A stretch of 23,612 nucleotides of DNA from GYS-P2D sp964414425 (GTDB lineage Bacteria; Bacteroidota; Bacteroidia; Chitinophagales; Saprospiraceae), in the NCBI GenBank assembly GCA_964414425.1, contig CAYPWL010000044.1, positions 1 to 23,612 of the forward strand, given 5' to 3'. The notes below the pieces were generated by a model, which had not been told where the DNA came from, made no database searches, and saw only the letters and a list, made by a program, of their open reading frames with translations. Shown one piece after another: positions 16,032 to 23,612 of the stretch. Both the position numbers and the translations under genes were made by a program. Position 1 is the stretch's first letter; every line of letters starts with the position of its first letter.

Positions 16032-17471
16032 ATGAAAATTGAGTGTATTCCGGTGCAATCCATTACGACGAGGAAATTAATCGATATTGATGTATTGGCA
16101 ATATCTAAATCGCTTAAAGTCTTCCTTTTATCGACAATTCTCTCTTACAGTGCAGTAGCACAGGATCTCATTGATGTAGTTGTAGAGTTTGATCGAGTTA
16201 GCTCATGGCAACAGAGCTTGGCTGCATCACGTGGTCAGGGTAAGTTGATCTTTGTAGATGTATATACAGATTGGTGCGCGCCGTGCAAAATTATGGATCG
16301 AGATGTCTTTACCAATGACAAGCTCAGCGAGATATTAAACACGAAATTTATTGCGCTCAAAGTGAATGCCGATAAGGTAGAATCAGATTTTGCCTCATCA
16401 CAAGGGATAAATTCATACCCGACATTATTATTCTTAAGTCCTACAGGAGAGGAAATCTATCGACAAGAAGGGGCGATATCAAAATATGCCCTAATCGAGA
16501 AGTCTCAAGAGGTCCTCCATTATTGGGAAAACAAGGCCGTATTAGACAATGTAGATTACTACAACGCGGGTTCTTATAGCCTCGCTGAGATAGGCAATAT
16601 CCTTGATGTTGCGGAGGGTTTTCCATTTACTAATAAGGTAGCATTTGCGGAGCGGTATCTATCAGAGACCAGTCCGATCACCGATTTGACCTTGGAGTTG
16701 ACCATGGATCAGCTAAGTGCATTTAGTGACGACACTTACAAGTTGATCGCACCTATGGTTGGACAGTTTTTGCCCTCCATAGTGATGAATGATCGCATAG
16801 GCCGCAAGAAGATTAAGTGGCGCAATGAGATGAAGTCTCTCATGGATCAGCGACTGCAGAAATCCATTAACGAAGGAAACTTCTTGCTATTTGAACATAC
16901 CGTGCAGATCCATATGGCACTTGGAGATGTCTATGATCGTGATCTGGACAGATATTACAAACAATATTTTAGGCGCAATGATTTAGATCGATATGCCGAA
17001 CATGCGATTGACTTCGTAGCTAAGCATATCACTGCCAATAGCCCTGAGAAAATACACCACCTTGATGAAGAGCGTTTTAAAGAATTTGAAGAGCTCAGGA
17101 CAAAGTATGATAGCGAACTAGAAGAAGACATACAAAGTCGAACACCTAATATTGATTCGCTCGAGCGCATTTATAACATCAGCCAGTCAATAGCTAATCA
17201 ATTGATGGAGATAAGCAGCGACTTTTACGCTTTTTATGAAGATCCAGCATTGATTGCTCAAGCAGAGCAATGGGCAGAGCAGGCCTACGATTATTATCCC
17301 ATTGATGTCAAATATTACGAAAATCACATTGCCATCTTGGAGACACTCGGAGATGAAAAAAAGATCAAATCAGTAGAAAAGAAAATGCGCAAAGCACCTT
17401 TCTATCAAGAGATGCTAATCATCAAAGAACAGCGTCGATCTGATTTGTCTGACTCGTTTTTTAAGTTTTAG
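16032..17471 (+). CDS. Exported thioredoxin-fold protein with helical C-terminal extension
   Basis: A 479-residue protein with a thioredoxin domain at about 52-165: FVDVYTDWCAPCKIMDRDVF carries the redox pair Cys82 and Cys85, and YPTLLFLSP has the cis-Pro. The remaining roughly 310 residues are mostly helical and charged, with no family recognised. The hydrophobic run LKVFLLSTILSYSAVAQ near residues 28-44 is a signal peptide with an unusual 27-residue lead when ATG 16032 is used. TTG at 16095 (codon 22) would give a normal signal peptide and leave 66 bp for divergent promoters, against 3 bp with the ATG. The start is therefore uncertain. The protein is probably periplasmic or lipid-free exported and reduces or isomerises disulfides. 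Its stop is 8 bp before the first palindromic element. Confidence 0.83.
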   Translation: MKIECIPVQSITTRKLIDIDVLAISKSLKVFLLSTILSYSAVAQDLIDVVVEFDRVSSWQQSLAASRGQGKLIFVDVYTDWCAPCKIMDRDVFTNDKLSEILNTKFIALKVNADKVESDFASSQGINSYPTLLFLSPTGEEIYRQEGAISKYALIEKSQEVLHYWENKAVLDNVDYYNAGSYSLAEIGNILDVAEGFPFTNKVAFAERYLSETSPITDLTLELTMDQLSAFSDDTYKLIAPMVGQFLPSIVMNDRIGRKKIKWRNEMKSLMDQRLQKSINEGNFLLFEHTVQIHMALGDVYDRDLDRYYKQYFRRNDLDRYAEHAIDFVAKHITANSPEKIHHLDEERFKEFEELRTKYDSELEEDIQSRTPNIDSLERIYNISQSIANQLMEISSDFYAFYEDPALIAQAEQWAEQAYDYYPIDVKYYENHIAILETLGDEKKIKSVEKKMRKAPFYQEMLIIKEQRRSDLSDSFFKF

Positions 17472-17479
17472 AAGTATCG

Positions 17480-17596
17480 TTTTTCATTACGACCCTGTGG
17501 AGAGATCTTCTGCTTGCAAAGCACACTGCGTTGATGGTTGACCTTGTGATTGGGCTGTCCTATCTGAAGAAGCCTCCACAAGGTCGGCATGAAAAG
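17480..17596 (+). repeat. 117-bp imperfect palindromic element, copy A
   Basis: The left arm TTTTCATTACGACCCTGTGG (17481-17500) continues into AGAGATCTTCTGC. The right arm ends GCCTCCACAAGGTCGG plus CATGAAAA, whose reverse complement matches the left arm with three mismatches over about 22 bp. An inner GACCTTGTG can also pair with the right-end CACAAGGTC. It starts 8 bp after the thioredoxin-like gene and may serve as a 3' hairpin for it. Similar palindromes beginning CATCTCGACC...GGAGAGATCT are, to my knowledge, frequent between genes in Bacteroidota. Confidence 0.7.
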
Positions 17597-17647
17597 AAAA
17601 ACTACAAAGGATGAAATAGTATATTCATAAAGATCATCTTTTCACTT

Positions 17648-17835
17648 GTGAGAGATTATACCTTTTATGTTTATATCCTGACCAATACTGCGAAGACAGT
17701 TCTTTACATTGGATTTACAGAAAATCTAGAAAGACGACTCCTTGAGCACATAGAAAATAGTGGAACAAATAACAGTTTCGCTGGCAAATACTATTGCACT
17801 GACCTGATTTATTATGAGGTATATCAGTATTTCAA
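17648..17835 (+). CDS. GIY-YIG nuclease-family protein, 3' part lost in gap
   Basis: The 62 visible residues match small single-domain GIY-YIG endonucleases (UvrC N-terminal-like, YhbQ type). YVYILTN holds the GIY equivalent and VLYIGFTENLERRLLEH the YIG equivalent with the conserved Arg region; the family is usually 80-100 residues, so the last 25-40 residues are in the gap. The start is GTG 17648 with no clear ribosome site. The frame after the gap runs through palindrome copy B and does not look like this family, so the true stop is probably inside the gap. The gene lies between palindromic copies A and B. A role in spreading or processing those palindromes is inferred from position only. 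Confidence 0.82.
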
Positions 17836-17935
17836 NNNNNNNNNNNNNNNNNNNNNNNNNNNNNNNNNNNNNNNNNNNNNNNNNNNNNNNNNNNNNNNNN
17901 NNNNNNNNNNNNNNNNNNNNNNNNNNNNNNNNNNN
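17836..17935. other. Assembly gap (100 N)
   Basis: Exactly 100 undetermined bases hide the end of the GIY-YIG gene and the left end of palindrome copy B. The true length is unknown. Confidence 0.97.
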
Positions 17936-18037
17936 CTTGTGGAGAGATCTTCTGCTTGCGTGGATATATCCTTGTGAAGAGTCCTTGTGATTGGGGTGTT
18001 CTACCTGAGGATGCCTCCATGCTGGTCGGCATGAAAA
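17936..18037 (+). repeat. Imperfect palindromic element, copy B (left end in gap)
   Basis: It begins mid-arm at CTTGTGGAGAGATCTTCTGC and ends GCCTCCATGCTGGTCGGC plus ATGAAAA. It shares with copy A both arms and the inner segment CCTTGTGATTGGG. The right arm has TGCT where copy A has CAA. Only the outer left arm is missing. Confidence 0.68.
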
Positions 18038-18057
18038 GGGGTAAGAATATGGTAGAG

Positions 18058-18173
18058 TTTTCATCTCGACCTTGTGGAGAGATCTTCTGCCAGCGTAGTA
18101 CAGTTCCTTAATGATAGATCAGGTGACATAAGTGTCTCCCAAAGAAAGCCTCCACGCTGGTCGGCGTAAAAAA
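18058..18173 (+). repeat. 116-bp imperfect palindromic element, copy C
   Basis: The left arm TTTTCATCTCGACCTTGTGG continues into AGAGATCTTCTGC; the right arm is GCCTCCACGCTGGTCGGCG. The centre differs from A and B. CCAGCGT inside the left half can pair with ACGCTGG in the right half, an alternative to end pairing. It ends 4 bp from the ileS stop codon, and could give a bidirectional 3' hairpin for the convergent genes. Confidence 0.68.
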
Positions 18174-18177
18174 GAGA

Positions 18178-21100
18178 CTATCTTCGTGCTACCGCAATCG
18201 CCACACTGATGTTATCGGTGATGTCGATCGGCTCGCCAGATACATCTGCCACTATGCTGATCTTATCTGCGAGAACCTCTGTAGCCACATAATCATTGAA
18301 CTGAGCCAGTGATTCTGCCACTTGATCATTAGCGCTGATCTGCACTGATATGCGATCGGTCACCTCAAAATCACTTGACTTCCGGATGTTTTGGATGCGA
18401 TTGATGAGCTCACGGGCGATACCCTCTTTCTTGAGATCATCAGTAATAGTGATGTCTAAGGCTACTGTGATCTCTCGATCGGTTGCTACTTGCCATCCAG
18501 GGATGTCGTCAGCGCTAATCTCAAAATCTTCGGTAGTTAGATCATACTTCGCATCACTGATAGTTAGCGCATAGATCCCGGTCTTCTCGATCTGGTCAAT
18601 GTCCTCTTGGCTAAGCGTATTAATTGCTTGAGCGGCAGCTTTCATGTCCTTACCGAGCTTGCGCCCTAAGGTCTTAAAGTTTGGCTTGATTTTCTTTTTG
18701 ATGAATCCAGCAGTGTCTTCGAGATATTCGATCTCTTTGATATTGACCTCAGATAATACTAGGTCTTTTATTTTCTCAACTTGATCCTTGAAGGAGTTAT
18801 CCAGTATAGGTAGCAATACCTTCTGAAGGGGCTGCCGTACTCTCAGACGCTCCTTCTTACGTAGAGATAGCACAAGTGAAGAGATACGCTGGGCGTAGTC
18901 CATCCGTTGTTCTAACTCCTTATCAATAGCACCAGCATCTGACTCATCTAATAGTGCAAGATGCACACTGACGTGATCATCTTTGCCAGTAGTGCCATTG
19001 AGATTCTTATAGAGCCAATCTGCAAAGAAGGGTGCCATTGGAGCCATCAGCTTGGAGATCGTGGCAAGACATTCATAAAGGGTCTGGTAGGCTGCGATCT
19101 TGTCAGCAGTATATTCGCCCTTCCAGAAGCGACGTCTACACAATCGCACATACCAGTTGCTCAGGTGATCCTCAACAAATGACTGGATCTTACGACCAGC
19201 ATTGGTAGGTTCATAGTCAGCATACTCTGCATCGACTTCTTTGATTAATGTATTAAGTAACGATATGATCCATCGGTCTATCTCTGTACGTTGGTCAAGA
19301 GGTATTCTATCCTCTTGATAGATGAATCCATCAATATTAGCATAGAGAGCAAAGAAGGAGTAAGTATTATATAAAGTCCCGAAGAACTTACGCTTAACTT
19401 CTTCTACACCAGATATATCAAACTTAAGATTGTCCCAAGGCTGAGCATTGGTCATCATATACCATCTCGTCGGGTCTGCCCCATAATTTGCCAAGGTCTC
19501 AAATGGATCAATTACGTTGCCCAGTCTCTTAGACATCTTGACCCCATTCTTGTCAAGGACGAGTCCAGTAGAAACAACATTTTTGAAGGCCACGCTGTCC
19601 ATAACCATAGACCCTATGGCGTGTAGAGAGTAGAACCACCCTCGAGTCTGATCAACACCCTCACTGATGAAGTCAGCTGGAAAATTACGTTGGAACACTT
19701 CCTGGTTTTCCATCGGATGGTGCCACTGTGCATAGGGCATCGACCCAGAGTCAAACCATACGTCGATCAGGTCTGCCTCACGTTTCATCACAGCTCCCGA
19801 GTCAGAGACGAGAATTACATCATCTATATAAGGCTTGTGGAGATCTTTTGGCACCTCTTGAGATAGTCCGAGAGCGGCATTTGCCTTTTTAATTTCTTCA
19901 CCTAACTCTGCAACTGAGCCGATACACTTCTCGGCTGAGCCGTCAGCAGTACGCCATATCGGTAGTGGGATACCCCAGTAGCGACTGCGTGACAGGTTCC
20001 AATCCTGTAGATTTTCGAGCCAGTTGCCAAATCGCTTTTCGCCAGTATGGCTAGGCTTCCAGTTGATGGTGTTGTTGAGTTCAACCATGCGCTCACGTCG
20101 TGCCGAAGCCTTGATAAACCAACTATCTAATGGATAGTATAATATCGGCTTATCAGTACGCCAGCAATGCGGATAGTTATGCTGATATTTCTGTACGTTG
20201 AAGGCCTTGTTGTCCTCTTTCAGCTTAATAGAGATATCGATATCTACGCTACGGTAGTCTTCTTCATCCTTGTAATTCTTGACATATCGTCCGGCGAAGT
20301 CTGTTACTGAATCAACAAACTTACCTTGCTTATCTACAAGAGTAAGGGAGCCCATGCCATACTTTTTCCCTACTCTCATATCATCTGCACCAAATGAAGG
20401 CGCAATATGTACGATACCAGTACCATCAGAGGTGCTGACGAAGTCTCCGATGATCACCTTGAAGGCGTCTCCATCTTCGGGTTGTACATACGGTAGCAAT
20501 TGCTCATAACGGAGATGTTCTAAGTCTGCACCAGTGCACTTCTGGGTGATGACATATGGTATCAACTTTTGATCAGGAGTATAAGCGTCATAATCTGCTT
20601 CGGCTTGTTCTGGCTTGAACCACTTACTCAATAGTTCTTCTGCCAAGATCAGGTTCACCGGTAACTTGGTGTATGGATTGTAAGTCTTAATCTTCACATA
20701 GCTGATCTTCTTACCTACAGCCAGGGCCGTATTAGATGGAAGTGTCCATGGTGTGGTCGTCCAAGCAATGATATAGACATCACCATCGCCTTTATCCTTG
20801 TAGAGAAATTCTGAAGCCTCATCTCTGAGCAATTTGAATTGTGCTACGGCAGAAGTGTCTTTGACATCTTGATAAGCGCCTGGCATGTTCAGCTCATGCG
20901 AGCTAAGGCCCGTTCCTGCTGCTGGAGAATATGGCTGGATGGTATACCCCTTATAGACGAGATCATTGTCATAGAGGGTCTTAAGGAGATGCCAGACTGA
21001 CTCTATGTAATCATTTTCAAATGTGATATATGGTTTGTCCAGATCTGCCCAGTAGCCCATCTTCTTAGTGAGGTCATCCCAGAGTTCCTTGAACTTCATG

Positions 21101-21474
21101 ACAGCAGATCGACACTCCTTATTATAATCTTCAATAGAGATCTTAGTACCAATGTCGTCTTTGGTGATGCCGAGCTCTTTTTCAACCTTAAGTTCTACAG
21201 GAAGCCCGTGTGTGTCCCAACCACCTTTGCGTTCTACACGTTGGCCTTTCATAGTATGGTACCGACAGAATAAATCCTTAACCGTACGTGCCATGACATG
21301 GTGTATCCCTGGCATACCGTTAGCCGATGGTGGACCCTCATAGAATACGAAGGGATTATCCTCAGATCGCTCAGTAATACTCTTTTGAAAGATATTCTCT
21401 GATTCCCAAAAAGAGAGTATGCTGCGGTCTATCTCTGGTAAGTCTAATCCTTTGTATTCTGGATACTTGGCCAT
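18178..21474 (-). CDS. ileS: Isoleucyl-tRNA synthetase, type 2 with GIHH signature
   Basis: Class I synthetase of 1098 residues charging tRNA-Ile. In order: YEGPPSANGMPGIHH near the start, the CP1 editing domain with TTTPWTLPSNTALAVG (about 240-255), ESWFIK-like and VWFDSGSMPYAQWHHP motifs, KMSKR at 646-650, an anticodon-binding helical region, and a C-terminal domain with GIARELINRIQNIRKSSDF. The HIGH signature reads Gly56-Ile57-His58-His59, with first and third positions swapped relative to HxGH. That form is known from a subset of IleRS2 enzymes, the eukaryote-like type that tolerates mupirocin. Length and C-terminus also fit IleRS2. The gene is complete. No leader regulation was found upstream; GATATTTG near 21494-21501 (minus strand) partly resembles a Bacteroidota -7 box but lacks a -33 partner. 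Confidence 0.97.
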   Translation of the reverse strand: MAKYPEYKGLDLPEIDRSILSFWESENIFQKSITERSEDNPFVFYEGPPSANGMPGIHHVMARTVKDLFCRYHTMKGQRVERKGGWDTHGLPVELKVEKELGITKDDIGTKISIEDYNKECRSAVMKFKELWDDLTKKMGYWADLDKPYITFENDYIESVWHLLKTLYDNDLVYKGYTIQPYSPAAGTGLSSHELNMPGAYQDVKDTSAVAQFKLLRDEASEFLYKDKGDGDVYIIAWTTTPWTLPSNTALAVGKKISYVKIKTYNPYTKLPVNLILAEELLSKWFKPEQAEADYDAYTPDQKLIPYVITQKCTGADLEHLRYEQLLPYVQPEDGDAFKVIIGDFVSTSDGTGIVHIAPSFGADDMRVGKKYGMGSLTLVDKQGKFVDSVTDFAGRYVKNYKDEEDYRSVDIDISIKLKEDNKAFNVQKYQHNYPHCWRTDKPILYYPLDSWFIKASARRERMVELNNTINWKPSHTGEKRFGNWLENLQDWNLSRSRYWGIPLPIWRTADGSAEKCIGSVAELGEEIKKANAALGLSQEVPKDLHKPYIDDVILVSDSGAVMKREADLIDVWFDSGSMPYAQWHHPMENQEVFQRNFPADFISEGVDQTRGWFYSLHAIGSMVMDSVAFKNVVSTGLVLDKNGVKMSKRLGNVIDPFETLANYGADPTRWYMMTNAQPWDNLKFDISGVEEVKRKFFGTLYNTYSFFALYANIDGFIYQEDRIPLDQRTEIDRWIISLLNTLIKEVDAEYADYEPTNAGRKIQSFVEDHLSNWYVRLCRRRFWKGEYTADKIAAYQTLYECLATISKLMAPMAPFFADWLYKNLNGTTGKDDHVSVHLALLDESDAGAIDKELEQRMDYAQRISSLVLSLRKKERLRVRQPLQKVLLPILDNSFKDQVEKIKDLVLSEVNIKEIEYLEDTAGFIKKKIKPNFKTLGRKLGKDMKAAAQAINTLSQEDIDQIEKTGIYALTISDAKYDLTTEDFEISADDIPGWQVATDREITVALDITITDDLKKEGIARELINRIQNIRKSSDFEVTDRISVQISANDQVAESLAQFNDYVATEVLADKISIVADVSGEPIDITDNISVAIAVARR

Positions 21475-21620
21475 AATCTATTATTAAGGGCGCAAATATC
21501 TGAATAAAAAGGAAGTATCGAGGATTTTAGTTTTTGAGAAAGCGTAGATGGATTGTCTCGTTCTAAAATTGAATTAGGTTTATATCTCAATCTATACTAA
21601 CAACTCTAATGAATCTTTTC

Positions 21621-21645
21621 TCGCAAAGGCGCTAAGTCGCAAAGG
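21621..21645. repeat. Short direct repeat TCGCAAAGG x2 in intergenic filler
   Basis: TCGCAAAGG occurs at 21621-21629 and 21637-21645, a 16-bp period. It is followed to 21715 by loosely repeated ACTCG(T/A)TA/ACTCGCTACT units. The 246 bp between ileS and the M28 gene hold no coding sequence. Such TTTGCG/ACTCG filler is, to my knowledge, common next to small mobile-type genes in Bacteroidota; this copy has no gene with it. Confidence 0.45.
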
Positions 21646-21720
21646 TTATAACTCGTTATTGTTGGAATCAGAATCTCGACCTCGTAACTCGATACTCTCT
21701 TACTCGCTACTCACAATCCC

Positions 21721-23373
21721 CTAATCCTTCAAGATCTTACGTCGGCTAAACTCACTTTCTTCATACCACTGTGGCCACTCTTGGGAGTTAGAGAGCCTCC
21801 ATCCTACATTGTAGTAGAGCTGTGCGTCTTGCATGACCCCACTCATGTCCCATGTCTCAGCGTCGTATTCGTCACTTGGAGCGTGGTAGTTGTTAGCGGT
21901 ATATTCGGCTTTTTTGGCTTTACCATATTCTATGCCTTTTTCGATATGGTCATAGCCTCCTTCTCCAAAGAGGGGTGGGATACCAACTTTGGCAAAATTG
22001 AAGTGGTCCGATCTGAAGAAGTAGCCTTTCTCAGGTTCTTGATCTGGTAATACATAGCGATCTTGTTTTGCCAATTCTTCCTCAGCAACCTTGTCCATTT
22101 CGCTATGGCCTATCCCAACGATTTGGAAGTCTTTCATGGCACCATTAGGGTTACAGCCATCGATATTGATATTCGCAACGATATCACTGACGGGCACAGT
22201 AGGGTTGAGGGCATAGTATTCGGATCCCAATAACCCTTGTTCCTCTGCAGTCACCCATAAGAAGATGACCGATCGATCGGGCGTGCTTTTCTGTCTTTTA
22301 AAGTTTTGTGCGATACCGAGTAATGTGCCCGTTCCACTTGCATTGTCAAGGGCACCATTATAGATGCTATCACCATTGACCGACTTGCCGATCCCGATAT
22401 GATCCCAATGTGCTGAGAAGAGCACGTGTTCTTCTGCGTTAGCGCCACCTGGCAGCACAGCAACTACATTATCTGATTTATCTCTCTTGTAGATGTTGGT
22501 CAGGCTTGTATTAACCTTAGCATTCATGGGTACGGGCTTAAAGCCTGGTGTTCGCGCTTTTTTAATCAGTGCACTCAAGTCCAGATTGCTTCGCTCAAAT
22601 AAATCTTTCGCCATGTCGAGATGTATCCACCCTTTGATATCGGCACCATTTTGAACACTCTCTTTTTCAAGACCGAGTTGTGGCCCTGTCCAGCTGCTTT
22701 CTACCACAAACCAAGGATAGCCCGCAGATGAAGTCTCATGGATGATTAATAGACCTTTAGCTCCTTGACGATCTGCTTCTTCATACTTGTAAGTCCAGCG
22801 ACCATAATAAGTCATCACGTCGCCCTTGAAGAATGTCGAATCCTCCCCTCCGTATCCTGGATCATTGACCAGGACTACGGCAATCTTACCTTCCATATCG
22901 ACGCCCTCGAAGTCATTCCATCCGAACTTCTCATCTACTATACCGTATCCACAGAATACTAATTCAGCATCCTCGACATTAACTTGATCTACAGGCTTCT
23001 GGCAGTGGATCACATAATCAGAACCGAACTTGTAATCTACAGCACCAGTAGGAGTCTTTACTTCCATCGATTTGGCGGGAGTACTGGTGATCTCTATCAT
23101 AGGGACAGACTGAGTATAGGACCCATCATTACCAGGTTCGAGGCCTAATGCTTTGCATTGGTCAACTAAATAATCAACCGTCTTTTGGTCTCCAGGGCCA
23201 AAAGGCATCCTTCCAAAATAGTCATCAGAAGAAAGTTCTTGTATATGTGGTAGAATGTCAGACTCTAACAAGGCCGTCGGGTCCGAGAGTCCTCTATCTG
23301 AGGCACAAGAATGTGTAAAAATCACAGAAGCAATCATTGCACCGACAAGGGTAATCCAGATTCTCGTTGACAT
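21721..23373 (-). CDS. Exported M28-family zinc aminopeptidase with PA domain
   Basis: Co-catalytic zinc peptidase of 550 residues. Metal ligands and catalytic acids of clan MH are all visible: His322 and Asp324 in AHWDH, Asp343 in GALDNASG, Glu377-Glu378 in VTAEEQG, Asp405 in NINIDG and His457 in RSDHFNF. A protease-associated (PA) domain is inserted at about 120-235 (GYGIVDEKFGWNDFEG). ATG 23373 is chosen because MSTRIWITLVGAMIASVIF then forms a proper signal peptide; the longer frame to 23457 adds 28 residues in front of it. The sequence THSCAS after the hydrophobic core is a poor lipobox, so a lipoprotein is possible but not certain. Substrates are likely peptide N-termini released outside the cytoplasm. 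The gene is divergent from the partial gene at the window end. Confidence 0.92.
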   Translation of the reverse strand: MSTRIWITLVGAMIASVIFTHSCASDRGLSDPTALLESDILPHIQELSSDDYFGRMPFGPGDQKTVDYLVDQCKALGLEPGNDGSYTQSVPMIEITSTPAKSMEVKTPTGAVDYKFGSDYVIHCQKPVDQVNVEDAELVFCGYGIVDEKFGWNDFEGVDMEGKIAVVLVNDPGYGGEDSTFFKGDVMTYYGRWTYKYEEADRQGAKGLLIIHETSSAGYPWFVVESSWTGPQLGLEKESVQNGADIKGWIHLDMAKDLFERSNLDLSALIKKARTPGFKPVPMNAKVNTSLTNIYKRDKSDNVVAVLPGGANAEEHVLFSAHWDHIGIGKSVNGDSIYNGALDNASGTGTLLGIAQNFKRQKSTPDRSVIFLWVTAEEQGLLGSEYYALNPTVPVSDIVANINIDGCNPNGAMKDFQIVGIGHSEMDKVAEEELAKQDRYVLPDQEPEKGYFFRSDHFNFAKVGIPPLFGEGGYDHIEKGIEYGKAKKAEYTANNYHAPSDEYDAETWDMSGVMQDAQLYYNVGWRLSNSQEWPQWYEESEFSRRKILKD

Positions 23374-23505
23374 ACTTAAGGCTTGTTTTAACGGTGCTAA
23401 TGTAATTAAAAATCCGAGCCTCCATAAAATTGAATGCTGGACAGACGACCCTAACAATGAGCATTCATCCGTAATGCCGATGCCACTTTAACATCTCATA
23501 AGCAA

Positions 23506-23522
23506 CCTATGGTTAGCATAGG
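23506..23522. promoter_or_regulatory. Inverted repeat in divergent promoter region
   Basis: CCTATG-GTTAG-CATAGG is a perfect 6-bp inverted repeat with a 5-base centre. It lies between the M28 peptidase start (23373) and the start at 23558, 35 bp before the latter. It is a possible operator; no regulator can be named. Confidence 0.3.
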
Positions 23523-23557
23523 GCGTAATGATTATAAGGCGTGAAAATCTATTAATT

Positions 23558-23612
23558 ATGAGAGTATTGTTCTTTCTTCTCTGTAGTGCGTTTGTAAAAG
23601 TTGGTCTCAACG
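23558..23612 (+). CDS. Start of an exported protein (truncated by window end)
   Basis: ATG 23558 opens a frame that stays open to the end of the window: MRVLFFLLCSAFVKVGLN, 18 residues. The basic residue and hydrophobic run look like the start of a signal peptide. It is divergent from the M28 gene with 184 bp between starts. Nothing can be said of the mature protein. Confidence 0.5.
   Translation, partial: MRVLFFLLCSAFVKVGLN

Noticed and set aside
17936..17977. C-terminal end of the GIY-YIG protein read through the gap
   Set aside because: The frame after the gap lies entirely in palindrome copy B and depends on the arbitrary 100-N length.
21475..21720. T-box or other tRNA-sensing leader upstream of ileS
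   Set aside because: No specifier stem, T-box sequence or terminator/antiterminator pair can be seen; the start is close to a possible promoter-like element.
23374..23457. 28-residue N-terminal extension of the M28 peptidase
   Set aside because: It would place residues in front of a good signal peptide beginning at ATG 23373; the shorter start is more likely.

Overview
The window looks like a chromosomal segment of a member of the Bacteroidota, possibly near the Saprospiria or Cytophagia, although the exact lineage cannot be fixed from the sequence alone. The pointers are a secreted M43 metalloprotease ending in a type IX secretion (Por) sorting domain, a four-helix-bundle gene of the kind scattered through Bacteroidota operons, a GIY-YIG/palindrome unit, and the Bacteroidota-style SRAP/DnaE/DinB repair operon. 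Two runs of exactly 100 N (2290-2389 and 17836-17935) are scaffold gaps, so the true distance and reading frame across them are unknown.

Layout. 1-660: a solitary HUH (Y1) transposase of the RAYT type, framed by two mirror-image doublets of a small hairpin repeat. 760-7495 (+): a damage-tolerance/repair operon made of a Y-family polymerase, a four-helix-bundle insert, an SRAP (HMCES/YedK-like) protein, a DnaE-type polymerase and an SPL-like radical SAM protein. 7510-9137 (-): a DUF1295 membrane protein and an MBL-fold protein, translationally coupled and convergent with the repair operon. 9695-13048 (+): a large exported M43 protease followed by a clear terminator. 13418-16028 (-): a YdbS/YdbT bacterial PH-domain membrane pair followed by a Crp-family regulator. 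16032-17471 (+): an exported thioredoxin-fold protein. 17480-18173: three copies of a ~117-bp imperfect palindrome, with a GIY-YIG nuclease gene between the first and second copies. 18178-21474 (-): isoleucyl-tRNA synthetase. 21721-23373 (-): an exported M28 peptidase. 23558-end (+): the first codons of an exported protein.

The most interesting signal is in the repair operon. All four of its DNA-repair proteins carry a QxxLF pentapeptide matching the bacterial sliding-clamp (beta/DnaN) binding motif. In the SRAP and radical SAM proteins this motif lies at, or one residue from, the C-terminus. This suggests a clamp-tethered set: two translesion polymerases, an abasic-site shield and a radical SAM enzyme that may act on DNA lesions.

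A second theme is small nuclease-plus-repeat units. The RAYT hairpins show compensatory base changes and an identical 51-bp doublet spacing on both sides. The GIY-YIG gene sits among long palindromes. The four-helix-bundle gene is bounded by 19-bp inverted repeats inside the repair operon. Both assembly gaps fall inside such units.
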